Origin: Chitinophaga pinensis
GTDB taxonomy: Bacteria; Bacteroidota; Bacteroidia; Chitinophagales; CAMDFR01
DNA: 36,753 bases
Reading direction: 5' to 3'
NCBI GenBank assembly: GCA_945860705.1
Contig: CAMART010000031.1
Location: forward strand, 1-36,753
Positions 34,608-36,753 of this stretch are shown here, in pieces (position 1 is the first letter of the stretch; every line of letters starts with the position of its first letter). Below the pieces are notes generated by a model. The model was not told where the DNA came from and made no database searches. It was given only the letters and a program-made list of their open reading frames with translations. A program made the translations under genes and the position numbers.

Positions 34608-35480
34608 ATGTCAGTTTTAGTAAACAAAAACTCAAAGATAATTGTACAAGGTTTTACTGGTAAAGAAGGCACATTTCATGCATCACAGATGATAGAATAT
34701 GGTACCAATGTAGTAGGTGGTGTTACTCCAGGAAAAGGTGGTGAAACACACTTAGATAGACCCGTATTCAACACTGTACAAGATGCAAAAGATAAAACTG
34801 GAGCAAACGTGAGTATCATATTTGTACCGCCTGCTTTTGCCGCTGATGGTATCATGGAAGCAGCAGATGCTGGGATAGAAGTTATTATCTGTATCACAGA
34901 AGGAATTCCGGTACAAGATATGGTGAAAGCTAGAAACTATTTGAATGGAAGAAATTGTAGACTAATAGGACCAAATTGTCCAGGTGTAATCACTGCAGGA
35001 GAAGCTAAAGTAGGTATCATGCCGGGCTTCGTATTCAAAGCAGGTAGAATAGGTATCGTATCAAAATCTGGTACTCTTACATATGAAGCAGCTGACCAAG
35101 TAGTAAAAGCAGGATTAGGTGTAAGCACAGCTATTGGTATAGGTGGTGATCCTATCATCGGTACTACTACCAAAGAAGCAGTAGAACTATTGATGAATGA
35201 CCCTGAAACGGATGGTATCATCATGATAGGTGAAATAGGTGGAACACTAGAAGCAGAAGCGGCAAGATGGATAAAAGATAACATGAAAAAACCAGTAGTA
35301 GGTTTTATAGCTGGACAAACTGCTCCTGCTGGACGTACAATGGGGCACGCAGGTGCTATAGTAGGTGGCAAAGATGATACAGCAGCAGCTAAAATGGCAA
35401 TCATGAGAGAATGTGGAATACATGTAGTAGATAGTCCTGCCGAGATAGGAGAAACAATGGCTAGAGTAATAAACAAATAA
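34608..35480 (+). CDS. sucD: succinyl-CoA ligase, alpha subunit
   Basis: TCA-cycle enzyme: succinyl-CoA + ADP/GDP + Pi gives succinate + ATP/GTP, with the beta subunit SucC. 290 residues, full length. CoA-binding start [62 protein letters not shown], and the phospho-histidine His247 in GHAGAIVGG are present. sucC is not adjacent; the genes before and after are unrelated, so alpha and beta are unlinked here. A strong terminator follows. Confidence 0.98.
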   Translation: MSVLVNKNSKIIVQGFTGKEGTFHASQMIEYGTNVVGGVTPGKGGETHLDRPVFNTVQDAKDKTGANVSIIFVPPAFAADGIMEAADAGIEVIICITEGIPVQDMVKARNYLNGRNCRLIGPNCPGVITAGEAKVGIMPGFVFKAGRIGIVSKSGTLTYEAADQVVKAGLGVSTAIGIGGDPIIGTTTKEAVELLMNDPETDGIIMIGEIGGTLEAEAARWIKDNMKKPVVGFIAGQTAPAGRTMGHAGAIVGGKDDTAAAKMAIMRECGIHVVDSPAEIGETMARVINK

Positions 35481-35500
35481 TACTATTCAAAACTATATTT

Positions 35501-35535
35501 AAAAGTCGTCACGCCAAAAGCGTGACGACTTTTTT
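35501..35535 (+). terminator. intrinsic terminator after sucD
   Basis: Stem AAAAGTCGTCACGC (35501-35514), loop CAAAA, GCGTGACGACTTTT (35520-35533), then T residues; 14 bp perfect. The flanking A and T make it usable for the opposing gene too. Confidence 0.9.
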
Positions 35536-35713
35536 ATTGATAATATCTAATAAAAATACTTGAAATAAAAACTTAATATTTATATAATTACTATTTAAAT
35601 AAATTTATTTAATTTGTGTATAATACATTAAGTTTACAACCTTTTGCTTTAAGATTTTCTAACTACAATCTTAAGTTTTTATTGATTATATTACTATCTG
35701 AAAATTATAAAAA

Positions 35714-36724
35714 TTAACTTCTTTTAGTGTTAAAACTTCTACCAAGCTCTTCATAATACTCGCTTATAAATCTTTCTACAATTTCTTTTGTAGGTCTTAT
35801 AGCATCAACATATTCTATGGTTTTACCAGCAACCCATACTGTTTTATAGGTGGCACTCATAGCAGCTTTTTCTACTGCTTTCATACCTTTCAGAAAGGTA
35901 AACATTTTTATGTATTTTTTGAGCGTTTTATTTTTGCTTAAAAGTTTTTCAAGCCAATTTTGTTGTGTTCCTATTTTTTGTACATATGGTGTATTGATAA
36001 CCGTGCAGGGTGTACCACTTATTTTTGTTGTGAGTACGATATCTTTTGCACCATAAATCACACATGCATTTTTGTAGTCCTCACTCACGGGACTTTCTGG
36101 AGTAGCAATAAATGGACTACCTACACTCACTCCACAAGCACCATCAAACTCTATTTTTTGAAACATTTGTGCTCCATTTCCTACTCCGCCTGCAGAAATT
36201 ACAGGTAGTTTGCAGACAGCTTTTATTTTATTAATAAGAGTATGACCATCTAAAGTACCACAGTGTCCACCAGCTTCATTATTTACAGCTATCACTGCGT
36301 CTGCTCCTAAGTCTTCAACTTTTTTTGCATAGAGTTCATCTACTACATCACAGATTACTTTTATACCATGTGGTTTGCATTTTTTTATCACTTCTTCAGG
36401 ACTACCTAATGAGGTGATAATAAAATCTACTTTCATTTCAACACAACAATCTAGTTGTTCGGGATATTTTATATTTGATTGATTCACTATAAGATTAATA
36501 CCGATTGGTCCTCTAGCATATGTACGAATATTGTTGATGGCATTTTTAAGCTCCGGGATAGTTCTATAATTAAGTGCTGGTATAGCACCTGCTATGCCAC
36601 TATTTAGTGCTTCTATCATCATTTTGTCATTTGTAACCAAAAACATAGGTGCCATGATGATAGGATATTCAATATTAAGTAATCTTGTGAGAGCGGTTTC
36701 TATTTTTGGATATGAGCCTGCCAT
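35714..36724 (-). CDS. nitronate monooxygenase (2-nitropropane dioxygenase) family protein
   Basis: FMN-dependent TIM-barrel oxidoreductase, 336 residues, complete and starting 30 bases from the window end. PIIMAPMFLVTNDKMMIEALNSG (flavin-binding start), FIITSLGSPEEVI, AVIAVNNEAGGHCG with the catalytic-type His, PVISAGGVGNGAQMFQKIEFDGACGVSVGSPFIAT (phosphate-binding GG and GS loops). Family members oxidise alkyl nitronates such as propionate-3-nitronate, but some act as enoyl-ACP reductases (FabK); the shorter FabK pattern fits less well. No promoter is visible in the remaining upstream sequence. Confidence 0.87.
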   Translation of the reverse strand: MAGSYPKIETALTRLLNIEYPIIMAPMFLVTNDKMMIEALNSGIAGAIPALNYRTIPELKNAINNIRTYARGPIGINLIVNQSNIKYPEQLDCCVEMKVDFIITSLGSPEEVIKKCKPHGIKVICDVVDELYAKKVEDLGADAVIAVNNEAGGHCGTLDGHTLINKIKAVCKLPVISAGGVGNGAQMFQKIEFDGACGVSVGSPFIATPESPVSEDYKNACVIYGAKDIVLTTKISGTPCTVINTPYVQKIGTQQNWLEKLLSKNKTLKKYIKMFTFLKGMKAVEKAAMSATYKTVWVAGKTIEYVDAIRPTKEIVERFISEYYEELGRSFNTKRS

Positions 36725-36753
36725 AATTTTTGAATTATTATGATGTAAAACTA

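Noticed and set aside
34937-35476. Minus-strand open frame of 179 codons inside sucD
   Set aside because: sucD is certain on the other strand; the frame is a shadow produced by its codon pattern.
1-36753. tRNA genes, riboswitches, insertion sequences
   Set aside because: No tRNA T-loop pattern (GTTCRAATC) with a matching acceptor stem, no transposase-like protein and no recognised riboswitch core were seen by eye; a covariance-model scan was not possible.

Overview
The window is an AT-rich chromosomal segment of a Bacteroidota bacterium. Four kinds of evidence point there. Three secreted proteins end in a type IX secretion (T9SS) C-terminal sorting domain with a [V/I][Y/F]PNP start. There is a TonB-dependent receptor with a carboxypeptidase-regulatory-like N-terminus. 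About a dozen genes have a TAnnTTTG -7 promoter element of the Bacteroidota sigma factor. The set of core proteins (fused E1 alpha/beta dehydrogenase, ~600-residue acyl-CoA dehydrogenase, 542-residue P5C dehydrogenase, 925-residue LeuRS) is also typical. Chitinophagales or Saprospirales-like is my guess; the family is not resolved. I saw no tRNA, rRNA, CRISPR array, prophage or transposase gene. It is mostly a housekeeping region.

Layout. 1-1572: 3' part of a fused 2-oxoacid dehydrogenase E1, cut by the window edge, then a convergent unknown secreted protein. 2.4-3.9 kb: ribulose-phosphate epimerase, the SRP RNA gene (not a protein gene) and transaldolase, all on +. 4-5.4 kb: an exported thioredoxin-like protein, converging on HU through two back-to-back terminators. 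5.8-6.1 kb: a control region with an inverted repeat at the HU promoter and two DnaA-box-like sites. 6.1-12.5 kb: a lamin-tail protein, a TonB receptor and a multidomain endonuclease I, which together look like an extracellular DNA-use locus (inference). 12.6 kb: a small secreted protein of five 16-residue repeats. 13.2-15.8 kb: ClpB. 15.9-16.7 kb: a membrane protein and a VOC protein. 16.7-16.9 kb: a palindrome-rich spacer. 16.9-19.7 kb: LeuRS. From 19.8 kb: a methyltransferase on +, then a long run of minus-strand genes (PIG-V-like transferase, acyl-CoA dehydrogenase, PruA, CotH/lamin-tail T9SS cargo, DHFR, tryptophan 2,3-dioxygenase, thymidylate synthase, DUF1295 protein, SDR). 33-35.5 kb: MlaE-MlaF and SucD on +. 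The window ends with a nitronate-monooxygenase-like gene on -.

How the genes work together. PruA, the acyl-CoA dehydrogenase, tryptophan dioxygenase, the E1 and SucD fit an aerobic heterotroph degrading amino acids and fatty acids into the TCA cycle. Rpe and Tal form the non-oxidative pentose phosphate branch. ThyA and FolA are the paired thymidylate/folate enzymes. MlaEF maintain outer-membrane lipid asymmetry.

The most unusual signal is a palindromic repeat that occurs once in the spacer after the VOC gene and a second time, identical over 34 bp and in frame, inside the coding sequence of leuS, where it is translated as an extra loop at the start of the editing domain. This resembles the protein-coding palindromic elements known from Rickettsia. 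Other notable points are a perfect 14-bp-arm hairpin inside the methyltransferase gene, promoters so close to start codons that leaderless mRNAs are expected, and the five-fold repeat protein with CGN arginine codons unlike its neighbours.
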